Assembly: GCF_001955695.1 (NCBI RefSeq)
Contig: NZ_CP019236.1
Coordinates: 3,162,001-3,226,000 of the forward strand
Direction of reading: 5' to 3'
DNA from: Rhodoferax koreense
GTDB lineage: Bacteria > Pseudomonadota > Gammaproteobacteria > Burkholderiales > Burkholderiaceae_C
Length of the DNA: 64,000 nucleotides
Shown: one piece after another, positions 26,259-35,330 of the stretch
How positions within the stretch are numbered: the first letter of the stretch is position 1
Layout: every line of letters starts with the position of its first letter
The notes under the pieces: model-generated
The model's database searches: none
Told to the model about the DNA's origin: nothing
What the model saw: the letters and a program-made list of their open reading frames with translations, nothing else
Program-made: the position numbers and the translations under genes

Positions 26259-26306
26259 CATGGACGGCCGCGTCCATGACGTTTCAGGGTGGCATCTGCG
26301 TGCCAC
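26259..26306 (-). promoter_or_regulatory. Two stem-loops between tssC and hcp
   Basis: CATGGACG-GCCG-CGTCCATG (26259-26278) is a perfect 8 bp stem, and GTGGCA-tctgcg-TGCCAC (26289-26306) a perfect 6 bp stem. Both lie in the 115-base gap before hcp, with no T-run. They may mark an mRNA processing site that separates hcp from the upstream message. Confidence 0.5.
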
Positions 26307-26333
26307 TTCATCGATCGATGGGGAGTACCCGGA

Positions 26334-27830
26334 TCAGGCCGCTTCCTTGAGCGAAGGCAGCTTGGCCACCAGACGCAGCGAGACGGTCAGGCCTTCGAGC
26401 TGGAAATGCGGGCGAAGGAAGAACTTGGCGCCGTAGAAGCCGGGGTTGCCCTCGATGTCCTCCACCACCACCTCGGCCGCGGCCAACGGGCGCTTGGCCT
26501 TGGTCTCCTGCGAGGAGTTGGTCGGGTCGGCATCGACGTAGTTCATGATCCATTCGTTGAGCCAGCGCTGCATGTCTTCGCGCTCCTTGAACGAGCCGAT
26601 CTTGTCGCGCACGATGCACTTGAGGTAGTGCGCGAAACGGGTGCTGGCGAACAGGTAGGGCAGACGCGCCGACAGGTTGGCGTTGGCCGTGGCGTCCGCG
26701 TCCATGTACTCCTGCGGGCGCTGCAGCGACTGCGCGCCGATGAAAGCAGCATGGTCGGTGTTCTTCCGGTGGACCAGCGGGATCAGGCCCGACTTGGCGA
26801 GTTCGGCCTCGCGCCGGTCGGAGATGGCGATCTCGGTCGGGCACTTCATGTCGAAGCCGCCGTCGTCGGTAGGAAAGGTATGGCACGGCAGGTTCTCCAC
26901 CGTGCCGCCCGACTCCACGCCGCGGATCATGGTGCACCAGCCGAACTGCTTGAAGCTGCGGTTGATGTTGACGGCCATGGCATAGGCCGCGTTGTTCCAG
27001 ACGTAGTTGCGGTGGTCGGCGCCGTCGGTCTCTTCCTCGAAGTCGAACTCATCGACGGGATTGGTCTTCACGCCATAAGGCAGGCGCGCGAGGAAACGCG
27101 GCATGGTCAGGCCGACATAGCGGGAATCCTCGGTGTTGCGCAGCGCCGTCCAGGCGGCATGCTCGAGGTTCGAGGTGATCTTGGCCAGGTCGCGCGGATT
27201 GGCGAGTTCCTGCCAGGACTCCATGCCCATGAGCGACGGGCCGGCGGCGGCGATGAAAGGCGCGTGCGAGGCGGCTGAGACCTTGGCGATCGCACCGAGC
27301 AGCTCGACATCGGCCGGCGTGTGGTCGAAGAAGTAGTCAGCCACCAGGCAGCCATAGGGTTCGCCCCCGAGCTGGCCGTATTCTTCCTCGTAGATGCGCT
27401 TGAAGATCGGACTCTGATCCCATGCCACACCTTTGTGCCGGCGCATGGTGCGGCGCATCTCGTCCTTGGAGATGTCCATGAAGCGGATCTTCAGGTTCTC
27501 GTCGGTTTCGGTGTTGGAAACCAGGTGGTGCAGGCCACGCCAGGCCGATTCGACCTTCTGGAATTCCTCCTTGTGCAGCACCAGGTTGATCTGCTCGGAC
27601 AGCTTGCGGTCGATCTCGGCGATGATGGCCTCGATGCTGCTATAGGCGTCGTCCGTCATCGTGGCGGCGTTGTGCAGCGCCTGTTCGGCCAGGGTGCGTA
27701 CGGCGGCCTCGACGGCGCCGCGCGCCTCGTCGGTCTTGGGCTTGAATTCCTTGTCCAGCAGCGAGGCGAAATCCTGTGCATCGGCGTACTGGGTCGCGCT
27801 GGCGGTGGCGCGTTGGGCATTGGCTTTCAT
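26334..27830 (-). CDS. tssC: T6SS sheath large subunit TssC
   Basis: A 498-residue TssC/VipB protein of usual size. It contains ISKDEMRRTMRRHKGVAWDQ, EEYGQLGGEPYGCLVADY, GPSLMGMESWQELANPRD, and near the end LNEWIMNYVDADPTNSSQE and KRPLAAAEVVVEDIEGNPGF, all classic. It polymerises with TssB into the contractile sheath. The start at 27830 (MKANAQRAT) has AAGGAG at good spacing and was preferred over an in-frame upstream ATG at 27860. Confidence 0.97.
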   Translation of the reverse strand: MKANAQRATASATQYADAQDFASLLDKEFKPKTDEARGAVEAAVRTLAEQALHNAATMTDDAYSSIEAIIAEIDRKLSEQINLVLHKEEFQKVESAWRGLHHLVSNTETDENLKIRFMDISKDEMRRTMRRHKGVAWDQSPIFKRIYEEEYGQLGGEPYGCLVADYFFDHTPADVELLGAIAKVSAASHAPFIAAAGPSLMGMESWQELANPRDLAKITSNLEHAAWTALRNTEDSRYVGLTMPRFLARLPYGVKTNPVDEFDFEEETDGADHRNYVWNNAAYAMAVNINRSFKQFGWCTMIRGVESGGTVENLPCHTFPTDDGGFDMKCPTEIAISDRREAELAKSGLIPLVHRKNTDHAAFIGAQSLQRPQEYMDADATANANLSARLPYLFASTRFAHYLKCIVRDKIGSFKEREDMQRWLNEWIMNYVDADPTNSSQETKAKRPLAAAEVVVEDIEGNPGFYGAKFFLRPHFQLEGLTVSLRLVAKLPSLKEAA

Positions 27831-27861
27831 GTCGGCTCCTTGAATGTCGTGTCTGCCCAAC

Positions 27862-28395
27862 TCAGGCCGTGGCGGCGGTATCCGTTGCCTCGGCTTCGGC
27901 GGCCTGCGGCTTCGGGCTTGCAGCGAGCGACTTCATCAGCGCCGGGTCCTGCAGCAACTGGTTGACCAGGCTTTCCGCGCCGGCCTTGCCGTCCATGTAG
28001 GTCTGCAGATTGGCCAGTTGCGTGCGCGCTTCGAGCAGGCGCGCCAGCGGCTCGACCTTGCGTGCCAAGGCGGCTGGCGAGAAGTCGTCGATGCTCTCGA
28101 AGGTGATGTCCACCATGAGCTGGCCCTCCCCGGACAGGGTGTTGGGCACGGCAAAGGCCACGCGCGGCTGGATGGCTTTCATGCGCTCGTCGAAGTTATC
28201 GATGTCGACGTCGAGGAACTTGCGTTCGCCCACCGGCGGCAGCGGCTGGGTCGGCTTGCCGGAGAGATCGGCGAGCACACCCATGACGAAAGGCAGCTCG
28301 ATTTTTTTCTCGGTGCCATAGATCTCGACGTCGTATTCGATCTGGACGCGAGGCGCCCGGTTGCGGGCGATGAATTTCTGGCTGTTGTTGATCAT
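27862..28395 (-). CDS. tssB: T6SS sheath small subunit TssB
   Basis: A 177-residue TssB/VipA protein: MINNSQKFIARNRAPRVQIE at the N-terminus, IELPFVMGVLADLSGKP, VGERKFLDVDIDNFDERM and MVDITFESIDDFSPAALA. Its helix is the ClpV recognition site in homologues. The C-terminal Ala/Thr tail is unstructured. The start has AAAGGATG upstream; an earlier in-frame ATG at 28455 adds non-conserved residues. There are 31 bases before tssC. Confidence 0.96.
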   Translation of the reverse strand: MINNSQKFIARNRAPRVQIEYDVEIYGTEKKIELPFVMGVLADLSGKPTQPLPPVGERKFLDVDIDNFDERMKAIQPRVAFAVPNTLSGEGQLMVDITFESIDDFSPAALARKVEPLARLLEARTQLANLQTYMDGKAGAESLVNQLLQDPALMKSLAASPKPQAAEAEATDTAATA

Positions 28396-28483
28396 GTGAA
28401 CATCCTTTGGAGAACAACTCGGGGCTGGGAGAACCGCCGATCCCTTGCCCATCACGGACCGGCGCGGAACATTGCAAAGGCAG

Positions 28484-31141
28484 TCAGGAATATGCGGTCA
28501 CGCAAGTGATGACCTCCTCTTCCACATCGGCGTCGATGCGCAGAATCCGGCGTTGGTCCTGCAGGGCGGCAAGCCAGAGCCGCGAGAGCTTGGGCAGCAA
28601 TTGCTGCTCGATGAAGCCGATCAGCCGCCGCGCTTCCGTCTCGTGGGTGCCGCAGCACGCGATGATGTGATCGACCAGCGCCGCGCTGTAGCCGAGCGTG
28701 ATGCCGTGCTGCGTGGCCATGCGATCGACCACCCGGTCCAGATGCAGCCGGACGATGCGCGCCAGCGCGTCCTCGGCCAGCGGCAGGTAGGGCACGACGC
28801 TGAGCCGCCCGATGAAGGCCGCCGGGAACACCGCACGCAAGGCCGGCTGCAAGGCCGCACGCAGCGCCGCGTCGTCGGGCGTCAGCACGGGGTCTTCACA
28901 CAACGCCGAGATCAACTCCGAGCCGGTGTTGCTGGTCAACAGGATGGTGGTGTTGCGGAAATCGATGCGGCGACCCTCGCCGTCCTCCATCCATCCCTTG
29001 TCGAAGACCTGATAGAAGATTTCGTGCACGTCAGGGTGCGCCTTCTCCACCTCGTCGAGCAGGATCACGCTGTAGGACTTGCGCCGCACGGCTTCGGTCA
29101 ACACGCCGCCTTCGCCATAGCCCACATAGCCAGGAGGCGCGCCCTTCAGGGTGGATACCGTGTGCGACTCCTGGAATTCGCTCATGTTGATGGTGATGAG
29201 GTTCTGCTCGCCGCCATACATGGCTTCAGCCAGCGCCAGCGCGGTTTCGGTCTTGCCGACGCCGGACGGGCCGACCAGCAGGAACACACCCACCGGCTTG
29301 TCGGGATCGGTCAGCCGCGCGCGCGCTGTCTGTACGCGCTCGGTGATGACCTGCAGCGCACGGCCCTGCCCGATCACGCGCCGGTTCAGCGTGTCCTGCA
29401 GGTCGACCACCGCGGCGGCTTCGTCCTGCACCATGCGGCCCACGGGAATGCCGGTCCAGTCGGCGACGATGGCGGCGACCACGGCCTCATCGACCTGCGC
29501 GAACACCATGGGCGCGTCCTGCTGCATCGCCAGCAGCGCCTGCTCCAGATCGCGCGTCGGCTGCGCGGACACGGCATCGGCGGGCTCGCCTGCAAGGTGC
29601 CCAACCGCAGCGCGCGCCGCCAGCACGGCCTCCACCAGGGCCAGTTCGTCCCGCCAACGCTGCTCCTGCCCGTTCAGTTGTTCGGCCGCGACCTGTTGTT
29701 GCGCCATGGCCGCTTCGACACGCTGTACGCGCTCGTCGCTGCCCTGGGTAACGCCGTGCTCCCGGGCCAGAAGGTCCAGCTCGAGTTGGAGCGCTGCCAT
29801 GCGCTGGCGCAGGTGCGCCACGGCGGGCGGCGGCGTGTGCAGCGACATCGCCACGCGCGCGCAGGCGGTATCGAGAAGGCTGATGGCCTTGTCGGGCAGC
29901 TGGCGCGCCGGCAGGTAGCGGTGCGACAGCACCACGGCGGCGCGCACCGCTTCGTCGAGCACCGCCACCCCATGGTGCGACTGGAAGGTTCGGACCAGAC
30001 CACGCAGCATCTGGATGGCCGCCGCTTCCTCGGGCTCGGGCACCTGCAACACCTGGAAGCGCCGCGTGAGCGCCGGGTCCTTTTCAATGTGCTTCTTGTA
30101 TTCGCTCCAGGTGGTGGCACCCACCGTGCGCAGGCCACCCCGCGCGAGTGCGGGCTTGAGCAGATTCGCCGCATCGCCCGTGCCGGCCTGCCCACCGGCA
30201 CCGACCAGGGTGTGGATCTCATCGATGAACAGCACGACGGGTTGCGTGGACTTGGCCGCCTCCGCAAGAAGCGCCTTGAGCCGCGACTCGAACTCCCCGC
30301 GCACACCCGCGCCGGCGATCAACGCGCCGACGTCCAGGCTCAGCAAACGCACTTCACGCAGCTTCGGCGGCACTTCGCCTGCGGCGATGGCCAGGGCCAG
30401 CCCTTCCACCACGGCCGTCTTGCCCACACCCGCTTCGCCGGTGAGCAGAGGGTTGTTCTGGCGGCGCCGCAACAGGATGTCGACCATGGCGCGTATTTCG
30501 TCCTGGCGGCCAATCACGGGATCGATGCCGCCGCTGCGCGCCAACGCGGTCAGGTCGCTGCAGTATTTCGCGAGCGCGGAGTCATTGCCAGCAGCGCCGT
30601 CCATCGGGGCAGCGGAGTCCCCCTCCCCCATTTCGCCGGGCGCACCATCCTGCGGCCCTTCGCCCTCTTCGGGTGAGCCCGCAACGATGGCAGCCAGGCT
30701 CTCGTTCATCTGGTCCGCGGGAATCTTGGCGAACATTGGCGAGATGCCCAGCATCACCCGGCGCAATTCCGGCGTCTGCAGCAAGGCCGCCAGCAGCCAG
30801 GCCCCACGCACGGAACGGGCGCCAAACTCGAGGCTGGCCATGACCCACGCGCGCTCGACGGCCGCGCCGATGTGGTCCGAAAAGTCGCTGAGCGCCGTCG
30901 CGCCCGCCGGCAGCACGGACAAAGCCGTGGTCAAGTCGCGATCGAAAGACGACTCGTCGAAACGGTAATGACGGCAGATGCGATGCAGGTCACCGTCGCT
31001 GGCCCGCCACAGCTGGTGGACCCAATGGGTCAGTTCCACATAAGGATTACCGCGCAGGCGGGCGAAGGCCGTGGCCGACTCGAGGGCTCGAAACAGCGTC
31101 GCGTCGAGCTTGCCAAAAAGGATGCGTCTGGAGATGGCCAT
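28484..31141 (-). CDS. clpV: T6SS sheath-disassembly ATPase ClpV (TssH)
   Basis: An 885-residue ClpV AAA+ protein of usual size. The N-domain (residues 1-150) starts MAISRRILFGKLDATLFRAL. AAA1 has Walker A GEAGVGKT near residue 230 and FIDEIHTLVGAGGQAGTGDAANLL; a coiled middle domain follows, then AAA2 with Walker A GPSGVGKTE near residue 624 and LLDEVEKAHPDV. It recycles contracted sheath. It is the first large gene of the operon. Its own ATG lacks a good ribosome site and lies 3 bases after the stop of a leader ORF, so coupled translation is likely. Confidence 0.97.
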   Translation of the reverse strand: MAISRRILFGKLDATLFRALESATAFARLRGNPYVELTHWVHQLWRASDGDLHRICRHYRFDESSFDRDLTTALSVLPAGATALSDFSDHIGAAVERAWVMASLEFGARSVRGAWLLAALLQTPELRRVMLGISPMFAKIPADQMNESLAAIVAGSPEEGEGPQDGAPGEMGEGDSAAPMDGAAGNDSALAKYCSDLTALARSGGIDPVIGRQDEIRAMVDILLRRRQNNPLLTGEAGVGKTAVVEGLALAIAAGEVPPKLREVRLLSLDVGALIAGAGVRGEFESRLKALLAEAAKSTQPVVLFIDEIHTLVGAGGQAGTGDAANLLKPALARGGLRTVGATTWSEYKKHIEKDPALTRRFQVLQVPEPEEAAAIQMLRGLVRTFQSHHGVAVLDEAVRAAVVLSHRYLPARQLPDKAISLLDTACARVAMSLHTPPPAVAHLRQRMAALQLELDLLAREHGVTQGSDERVQRVEAAMAQQQVAAEQLNGQEQRWRDELALVEAVLAARAAVGHLAGEPADAVSAQPTRDLEQALLAMQQDAPMVFAQVDEAVVAAIVADWTGIPVGRMVQDEAAAVVDLQDTLNRRVIGQGRALQVITERVQTARARLTDPDKPVGVFLLVGPSGVGKTETALALAEAMYGGEQNLITINMSEFQESHTVSTLKGAPPGYVGYGEGGVLTEAVRRKSYSVILLDEVEKAHPDVHEIFYQVFDKGWMEDGEGRRIDFRNTTILLTSNTGSELISALCEDPVLTPDDAALRAALQPALRAVFPAAFIGRLSVVPYLPLAEDALARIVRLHLDRVVDRMATQHGITLGYSAALVDHIIACCGTHETEARRLIGFIEQQLLPKLSRLWLAALQDQRRILRIDADVEEEVITCVTAYS

Positions 31142-31144
31142 GGC

Positions 31145-31219
31145 TCAGACCGCAACAAGATGCAACAAATTCCCGCGGCATTGGATGGACGTTCGCCAGA
31201 GGAAAACCAGAATCAACAT
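31145..31219 (-). CDS. 24-residue leader ORF directly before clpV
   Basis: ATG at 31219 starts a 24-codon frame (MLILVFLWRTSIQCRGNLLH, then LVAV) ending in TGA at 31145-31147. AAGGAGG lies four bases before the ATG. After the stop come GCC and then the clpV ATG, so the leader is in the same frame as clpV, separated only by a TGA and one codon. The product is hydrophobic and has no run of one regulatory amino acid. It is most likely a coupling leader that feeds ribosomes to the weak clpV start; a conserved peptide function is unproven. Confidence 0.5.
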   Translation of the reverse strand: MLILVFLWRTSIQCRGNLLHLVAV

Positions 31220-31259
31220 AGGGCCTCCTTCCGTTGATCGAAGCCGCAAGGGCCGTCAA

Positions 31260-31385
31260 AGCATGTTTTTCACGTTTTTAAGTTTTTATTTAGTATACAT
31301 ATTAATACTATGTTCACATTGTTAATTTTACCAATTCATTTATTTGTTTTGCATACTCCTTTGTATTTCAATTGGTTCTAAAAAT
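31260..31385 (-). promoter_or_regulatory. AT-rich promoter region of the T6SS operon
   Basis: This 126-base stretch is strikingly AT-rich against GC-rich surroundings and is the only large gap upstream of the operon. On the minus strand TTGGTA (31329-31334) and TAGTAT (31305-31310) are 18 bases apart, a plausible sigma-70 pair, and TATACT (31292-31297) is an alternative -10. The inverted repeat TAGTAT-n8-ATACTA spans 31291-31310. No sigma-54 GG/GC pattern is evident. Such AT islands are often bound by H-NS-like silencers, which is inference. The exact promoter is uncertain. Confidence 0.5.
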
Positions 31386-31392
31386 TGCGGAC

Positions 31393-31417
31393 AAAAAAAA
31401 GCCACCATGCGGTGGCT
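31393..31417 (-). terminator. Rho-independent terminator of the OYE-type gene
   Basis: On the minus strand AGCCACC-GCAT-GGTGGCT is a 7 bp stem followed by eight T residues, beginning 23 bases after the stop codon of the reductase gene. It separates that gene from the T6SS operon on the same strand. Confidence 0.9.
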
Positions 31418-31439
31418 CGAAGGCTGATCCTGGTGAACG

Positions 31440-32555
31440 CTATCGGGACCCGATGCGCACCTCGCCGAAGAGGTTCTTCAACTCCCTCGGCTGCGACCGC
31501 CAGTACTGCGGCGGGGCGTCCACCGTGGCACCCAGTTCGGCTGCGGCATGCCACGGCCAGTGCGGATCGAACAGGATGGCGCGCGCCAGCGCCACCACGT
31601 CGGCCTGGCCGCTGGCCACGATGTTTTCCGCCTGCGCGGGCTCGGTGATGAGGCCGACGGCAAAGGTCGGCATGCCGCAGGCGGCTTTCATGCGCTCGGC
31701 GAACGGCACCTGGTAGCCCGGCACCAGCGGGATTTTCTGCTGTGACGAAACCCCGCCGCTCGACACATGCATGAAGGCACAACCGCGTTCGGCCAGGGCC
31801 TGGCCCAGCACCACGCTCTGTTCCACATCCCAGCCGCCATCGACCCAGTCGCTGGCGGAGATGCGCACGCCGACCGGCATCGACACCGGCACGGCAGCGC
31901 GCACGGCGTCGAACACTTCGAGGGAAAAGCGCATGCGGTTTTCCAACGCGCCACCGTAGCGGTCGCTGCGCTGGTTGGCCAGCGGCGACAGGAACTGGTG
32001 GATCAGATAACCGTGCGCGAAGTGCAATTCGATGGCGTCGATGCCCAGCGCCTGCGAACGCTGCGCCGCCCTGGCGAAAGCGTCCCGGATGCGGGCCAGG
32101 CCCGCATCGTCGAGCGCGAGCGGCGCCACTTCATGCGGGTTGTGCGCCAAGGCCGAAGGCGCCGCCGTGTCCCAGCCGCCGGGCTCATCGGGCCGGATCT
32201 GCTGGCCACCTTTCCAGGGCGCGTGGCTCGAGGCCTTGCGCCCCGCGTGGGCGAGCTGTATCGCCACCTTGATGGGCGAATGCTTGCGGATGGCTCCCAG
32301 CACCTTGGCCAGGGCCGCCTGGTTGTCGTCGTTGTACAGCCCCAGGTCGTCGGGCGTGATGCGGCCGATGGCCTCCACCGCCGTGGCTTCGATGGTCAGA
32401 AGTGCCGCGCCGGACAGCGCCAGCGAACCGAGATGGATCATGTGCCAGTCGGTGGCATTGCCCTCCTCGGCCGAGTATTGGCACATCGGGGCGATGGCGA
32501 TGCGGTTGCGCAGGGCCAGCGGGCCGAGGGCGAAAGGGGAAAACAGAGCGCTCAT
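31440..32555 (-). CDS. NADH:flavin oxidoreductase, Old Yellow Enzyme family (YqjM/XenA class)
   Basis: A 371-residue FMN-dependent ene-reductase. The N-terminus has RIAIAPMCQYSAEEG, whose Cys marks the YqjM/XenA class. IQLAHAGRKASSHAPWKGG and ELHFAHGYLIHQFLSPLANQ hold the substrate- and FMN-contacting His and Tyr residues, and RSDRYGGALENRMRF is the classic OYE motif. It reduces activated C=C bonds of enones or xenobiotics with NAD(P)H; the natural substrate cannot be told. The start at 32555 is set by family alignment, since the ribosome site is weak and a longer frame to 32786 is not conserved. Confidence 0.93.
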   Translation of the reverse strand: MSALFSPFALGPLALRNRIAIAPMCQYSAEEGNATDWHMIHLGSLALSGAALLTIEATAVEAIGRITPDDLGLYNDDNQAALAKVLGAIRKHSPIKVAIQLAHAGRKASSHAPWKGGQQIRPDEPGGWDTAAPSALAHNPHEVAPLALDDAGLARIRDAFARAAQRSQALGIDAIELHFAHGYLIHQFLSPLANQRSDRYGGALENRMRFSLEVFDAVRAAVPVSMPVGVRISASDWVDGGWDVEQSVVLGQALAERGCAFMHVSSGGVSSQQKIPLVPGYQVPFAERMKAACGMPTFAVGLITEPAQAENIVASGQADVVALARAILFDPHWPWHAAAELGATVDAPPQYWRSQPRELKNLFGEVRIGSR

Positions 32556-32765
32556 GGGCGGCAGGTCTACAAAGTGAAGGAACACCTTGCTTATAGCAGC
32601 GCGTTGCGCCGAGGGTGCGTGCAAGGTCATGCGGATCCCGCTATAGGAAGATGGCACCGGGAAGATGGCACCGAAAATTAGCGCGACGGCATGGAAACGC
32701 CGCCCCGATCTTCGGTACAGTGGGCATCGACAGCCACCACCGCCCCTCAAAAGGCAGCCTCCACG

Positions 32766-35330
32766 ATGGACGACATCCAGACCCACCGGACGATCTCAGC
32801 CCGGAGCCGGCCGCGGCAAGAGGCCACCCGATTCCGCATCCACCTCGCGCTCGTGGCGCTGGCCTGCATCGGCGCCGGCGGTCTGCTGGCCATGCACTAC
32901 CCGGTGGTCCCCGTGGTGGCGGCGGTCGCCTTTGCGCTGGCCGTCGCCGTGTTCTTGCGCTGGCCCGATCTCTGGCTGTTGGCCGTGCCGACCCTGCTGC
33001 CGCTGGTCGGCTTCGCGCCATGGACGGGATGGATCACTTTCGAAGAGCTCGATCTGCTGGTGCTGGCCGCGGCGGCCGGTGGCTACGCCCGCGCGGCCCT
33101 GCCCGGCGCCCCGCTGCCCGCCCGGGGCCAGCGCGTGCATCTGCTCTCGCCCGGGCCCCTGTTGCTGCTGTTGGCGTTCGCCCTTTCGACGCTGGTCGCC
33201 ATGGAACGCGGCTTCGAGGATGCGGGCGGCTTCGCCTTCGGCTGGTACCAGGGCTACCACGAACCGATGAACAGCCTGCGCCTGGCCAAGAGCTTCTTCC
33301 TCGCGGCCTTGGTCGTGCCGCTGTGGTGGGGCGCGGTGGCCCGGCGCGGCGAGCAGGCCGCCACCTGGCTGGCCACGGGCTTGTCGCTGGGACTGGCCGC
33401 GGCATCGCTCACCACGGTGTGGGAACGCCTGGCATTCACCGGCCTCTTCGATTTCTCCAGCGATTACCGCACCACCGGCATGTTCTGGGAGATGCATGTG
33501 GGCGGCGCCGCGCTCGACGGTTTCCTCACGCTGTGTGTGCCGTTCGCGGTGCGCGAGGTGTTCTTCGCACGCTCCACCCGGCGCTGGGCCGCCGCCGTGG
33601 CCTGCCTGGCCCTGGCGGGTTATGCCTGCCTGACCACCTTCTCGCGCGGCGTCTACCTGGCCGTGCCGATCGCCGTGGCGGTGACGCTCGCCTGCTGCAT
33701 GCTGAGCGCACGCCGTCAGGCCGCGTCCTCGGCACGCAGCGCCCATTCGCCGCCCGCCACCACGGCCGGGGCGCCACTGCCTGCCGCCCCGGTGGCGACC
33801 AGTGGCGGCAGCGGCCTGCTGCCCGGTGCGCTGCTGGTCGCGTCGTTCACCGCCGCGATCTGGTGGGTTTTCCCGTCCAGCGGTTACCGCGGCCTGCTGG
33901 CGCTGCTGGGCGCACTGGGCCTGGCGCTGCCGCTGGCGCGGCCGATGCGCGGCTACAAGGCGGTCGACTGGGTGATGGCCGTGATCGGTGGTGCCGTGCT
34001 CGGCGCGGGCGCGGCGGCCATCGCATCGCTCGTCGACAAGGGCGCCTACTTCGCCTATGCGCTCAGCGCCGCGTTCTGCGTCTGCATGCTCTTCCTGGAG
34101 CACCACAGCGCCGCCTTCGGTCAGCGCCGGGGCAGTGCCGGACTGGCCGCGCAGCTGGCGTTCTCCGGCTACCTGGCGCTGCTGGTCAGCGCGGTGCTGG
34201 TGGCCAACCATTGGGGCGGGCCCGGTGCGCTGAATGCCATGCTGCTGGTGGTGCTGGCATTCCTGTTGCTGGTGCTGTGGGCCGGTGCTGCACCCAAACC
34301 GCCGTGGCCTGCCAGCTACCGGTGGCAGGCCACGGCGCTGGCGGCCATGTTGATGGTGGGCGGCACCCTCGGCGTGATGGCTGGCGGTGCCTACATGAGC
34401 GAGCGCTTCTCCACCAGCGAGACCGATCTGGACGGCCGCATCGACCATTGGCGCAGGGGCTGGTGGATGCTGTCCACCCCGGCCGACCAGGCCCTCGGCA
34501 AAGGCCTGGGCCGTTTTCCGGCGAGTTATTTCTTTGCCGGCGTATCGGAGGAACATCCCGGCGACTACCGGCTGAAGTCGGAGCCGGGCAACACCTACCT
34601 CACGATCGGCGGCGGCAAGCAACGCTACATGGGCTGGGGCGAGATGCTTCGGATTTCGCAGCGCATCGCGCCCCCCACGGTACCGGCCAAGGTGTCGTTC
34701 ATGGCCCGCGCGGCCCAGCCGGTCTATCTGCACCTCGAAGTCTGCCAGAAGCACCTGCTCTACAACGCCGACTGCCTGCTGGGCAGCACCACGCTCGATG
34801 TCAAGCCGGACAGCAAGGGGCAATGGCAGCAAGTGAACGTTCCGCTGCAGGGCAAGGAACTGTCCGCGTCGGCCTGGTATGCGCCGAGGCTGACCGTGTT
34901 TTCCATTGCCACAGGCACGGCCGAGGGCGTGGTCGATATCGACAGGATCACCTTGACCGATGGCCAGGGCCGCAGCCTGCTCGACAACGGCGATTTCTCC
35001 CAAGGCCTGCAGCGTTGGTTCTTCTCGAGCGACCGCAACCACATGCCCTGGCACATCAAGAGCCTGTTGATGAACGTGTTGTTCGACCAGGGCCTGGTCG
35101 GCCTGGCCTTGTTCGGGCTGCTCGGCATCACCGCCCTGTGGCGCGTGGTGCTCGGCAGCGCCAAGGACCATGCTCTCGCACCCGCCATCGCTGGCGGCCT
35201 CATCGGCTTCGTGGTGGTCGGCCTGTTCGACAGCCTGGTCGATGTGCCCCGCCTGGCCTTCCTGTTCTACCTGGTGCTGATGCTCGGGCTGAGTGTGCGG
35301 CCCGGCAAGGCGCCGCCGCTACGCCGCTGA
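32766..35330 (+). CDS. O-antigen ligase/polymerase-like (Wzy/WaaL type) membrane protein
   Basis: An 854-residue protein with many membrane helices through residues about 25-560. It carries O-antigen ligase-like landmarks (TTFSRGVYLAVPIAVAV and, later, DGRIDHWRRGWWMLSTPADQ then GKGLGRFPASYFFA). Residues about 600-740 look like a beta-sandwich carbohydrate-binding-type insertion (YLHLEVCQKHLLYNADCLLG, LLDNGDFSQGLQRWFFSSD). Two more membrane helices follow. It probably polymerises or transfers a surface glycan in the periplasm; no other glycan genes are nearby. Its 3' end overlaps the VanZ gene by 12 bases, tail to tail. Confidence 0.75.
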   Translation: MDDIQTHRTISARSRPRQEATRFRIHLALVALACIGAGGLLAMHYPVVPVVAAVAFALAVAVFLRWPDLWLLAVPTLLPLVGFAPWTGWITFEELDLLVLAAAAGGYARAALPGAPLPARGQRVHLLSPGPLLLLLAFALSTLVAMERGFEDAGGFAFGWYQGYHEPMNSLRLAKSFFLAALVVPLWWGAVARRGEQAATWLATGLSLGLAAASLTTVWERLAFTGLFDFSSDYRTTGMFWEMHVGGAALDGFLTLCVPFAVREVFFARSTRRWAAAVACLALAGYACLTTFSRGVYLAVPIAVAVTLACCMLSARRQAASSARSAHSPPATTAGAPLPAAPVATSGGSGLLPGALLVASFTAAIWWVFPSSGYRGLLALLGALGLALPLARPMRGYKAVDWVMAVIGGAVLGAGAAAIASLVDKGAYFAYALSAAFCVCMLFLEHHSAAFGQRRGSAGLAAQLAFSGYLALLVSAVLVANHWGGPGALNAMLLVVLAFLLLVLWAGAAPKPPWPASYRWQATALAAMLMVGGTLGVMAGGAYMSERFSTSETDLDGRIDHWRRGWWMLSTPADQALGKGLGRFPASYFFAGVSEEHPGDYRLKSEPGNTYLTIGGGKQRYMGWGEMLRISQRIAPPTVPAKVSFMARAAQPVYLHLEVCQKHLLYNADCLLGSTTLDVKPDSKGQWQQVNVPLQGKELSASAWYAPRLTVFSIATGTAEGVVDIDRITLTDGQGRSLLDNGDFSQGLQRWFFSSDRNHMPWHIKSLLMNVLFDQGLVGLALFGLLGITALWRVVLGSAKDHALAPAIAGGLIGFVVVGLFDSLVDVPRLAFLFYLVLMLGLSVRPGKAPPLRR

